Positions 63,595 through 64,000 of a DNA stretch of 64,000 nt are shown piece after piece. Location: positions 1,674,001 through 1,738,000 of the forward strand of contig NZ_CP101323.1 of assembly GCF_024300825.1 (NCBI RefSeq), given 5' to 3'. The notes under the pieces were generated by a model. That model had not been told where the DNA came from and did not search any database. It saw nothing but the letters and a program-made list of their open reading frames with translations. Origin of the DNA: Natronomonas gomsonensis. GTDB taxonomy: Archaea; Halobacteriota; Halobacteria; Halobacteriales; Haloarculaceae. A program made the position numbers and the translations under genes. How positions within the stretch are numbered: the first letter of the stretch is position 1; each line of letters opens with the position of its first letter.

Positions 63595-63794
63595 TTACTC
63601 GTCCGGTGAGACGACCACGGTTGCGGTGTGTTTTACATCACCCGTCTGGTAGGTGTAGGCAACGGTCGCGGTGCCGATGGCGTATGTCGCTCGGGGCGAC
63701 CCCGTCTCGGCGTGATACTGCCCGTTATCGACTCGATTCGACGTGAGAACGGTGAGGTCGTAGTCCCCGCGGGCGTGCTCGCCGTTTTCGTACT
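63595..63794 (-). pseudogene. 3' end of a gene split by the IS1341 element
   Basis: The minus frame reads YENGEHARGDYDLTVLTSN then GQYHAETGSPRATYAIGTAT and ends in VVVSPDE-stop at 63595. It is beta-rich and looks like the end of an exported protein. Upstream it runs into the right end of the IS at 63795. The missing 5' part would lie beyond the window. Confidence 0.55.
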
Positions 63795-64000
63795 TGACAT
63801 CCTCCCACGGCTTCAGCCGTGGGATTCCTCCAGTAGGGATGTTGGCTATGCCGTCCCCACGGAGGTAAGTTTCCCGTCGTCGGTACTCCGGTTTGTGCGC
63901 TCCTCGTTGGGACTTGCCCTCACGGGAGAGTGTGGTATCTCCGACCAAGTATGGTCGTCCCACGTGAGGCGCACGGGCCGTGCCATCGACCCGACCTCAG
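63795..64000 (-). mobile_element. Right end of an IS1341-type element, partial
   Basis: The right end has TTGACATCCTCCC on the plus strand and a perfect hairpin CCCACGGCT-TC-AGCCGTGGG at 63804-63823, the standard IS1341 end, followed on the minus strand by the tail of tnpB. The element continues outside the window. Confidence 0.8.
63846..64000 (-). CDS. tnpB: TnpB C-terminus, partial
   Basis: The minus frame reads [20 protein letters not shown] and ends SVGTA-stop at 63846. The start matches the C-terminal tail of the TnpB at 54481 ([20 protein letters not shown]), so this is the end of a related IS1341 TnpB. Most of the gene is outside the window. Confidence 0.85.
   Translation of the reverse strand, partial: EVGSMARPVRLTWDDHTWSEIPHSPVRASPNEERTNRSTDDGKLTSVGTA

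Noticed and set aside
1-64000. CRISPR array or tRNA integration site
   Set aside because: No regularly spaced repeats of 25-40 bases and no tRNA cloverleaf were found by eye, so neither is claimed.

Overview
The window is haloarchaeal (class Halobacteria). The predicted proteins are strongly acidic, the DNA is GC-rich, signal peptides are Tat or lipobox type, regulators are of the HTH_10 (bacterio-opsin activator) and ArsR types, there is a paralogue of the archaeal transcription factor TFS, and the insertion sequences are haloarchaeal IS200/IS605/IS1341 types. I cannot name a genus from sequence alone, and no tRNA, rRNA or CRISPR array was seen.

Bases 1 to about 38,400 look like an integrated or autonomous conjugative element. 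It carries a secreted protein and a pilin-like membrane protein (1-1844), a SWIM zinc-finger pair (1958-2754), an AbrB/MazF toxin-antitoxin pair (2885-3514), and a replication operon of a RecA-fold protein, a small coiled-coil protein and a family B DNA polymerase (4024-7059). An IS200/IS605 copy sits between the stump of a type I restriction methyltransferase and the tail of another gene (7130-9692). Further on are an ApeA-HEPN-like protein (12221-13699), an RPA-like OB-fold protein (14189-15004), a 1 kb very GC-rich island with repeats (15130-16130), a PIN/RHH pair (16139-16957), an IS1341 copy with a tiny companion ORF (18213-19841), ArdC with a metallopeptidase domain (19878-20804), a membrane protein and a PAS kinase, a TFS paralogue (24849-25214), a Tat-exported protein (25581-27095), a second MazF-like pair (27611-28308), the 1159-residue conjugation ATPase (28466-31945), a pentapeptide-repeat ion channel (32000-34240), a PrimPol-type primase (34401-35525) beside a TGTAC-rich origin-like region, and two phage-tail-tube-like proteins (36373-37596). 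A GC hairpin with the core GACGG recurs just upstream of five minus-strand genes of the element, which suggests shared control.

Bases 38,580-64,000 are accessory metabolic and regulatory genes. They comprise a secreted CocE-like hydrolase, an amidohydrolase, two paralogous alpha/beta hydrolases flanking an ABC exporter and its HTH_10 regulator, a DUF2891 protein, a serine beta-lactamase-like hydrolase with a coupled membrane protein, methyltransferases, a PQQ-propeller lipoprotein, another IS1341 TnpB, an arsM/arsR pair, an MgtC/DUF4010 membrane protein, a large HTH_10 sensor whose receiver lacks the phosphoacceptor Asp, a cold-shock protein and a hybrid-type histidine kinase. The right edge is cut by a fourth IS1341 element inserted in a gene.

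Together, RecA-like + PolB + PrimPol + RPA give the element its own replication set, the conjugation ATPase and pilin-like protein its transfer set, ArdC anti-restriction, and three toxin-antitoxin pairs maintenance. All boundaries and functions come from reading motifs by eye; no database search was run.
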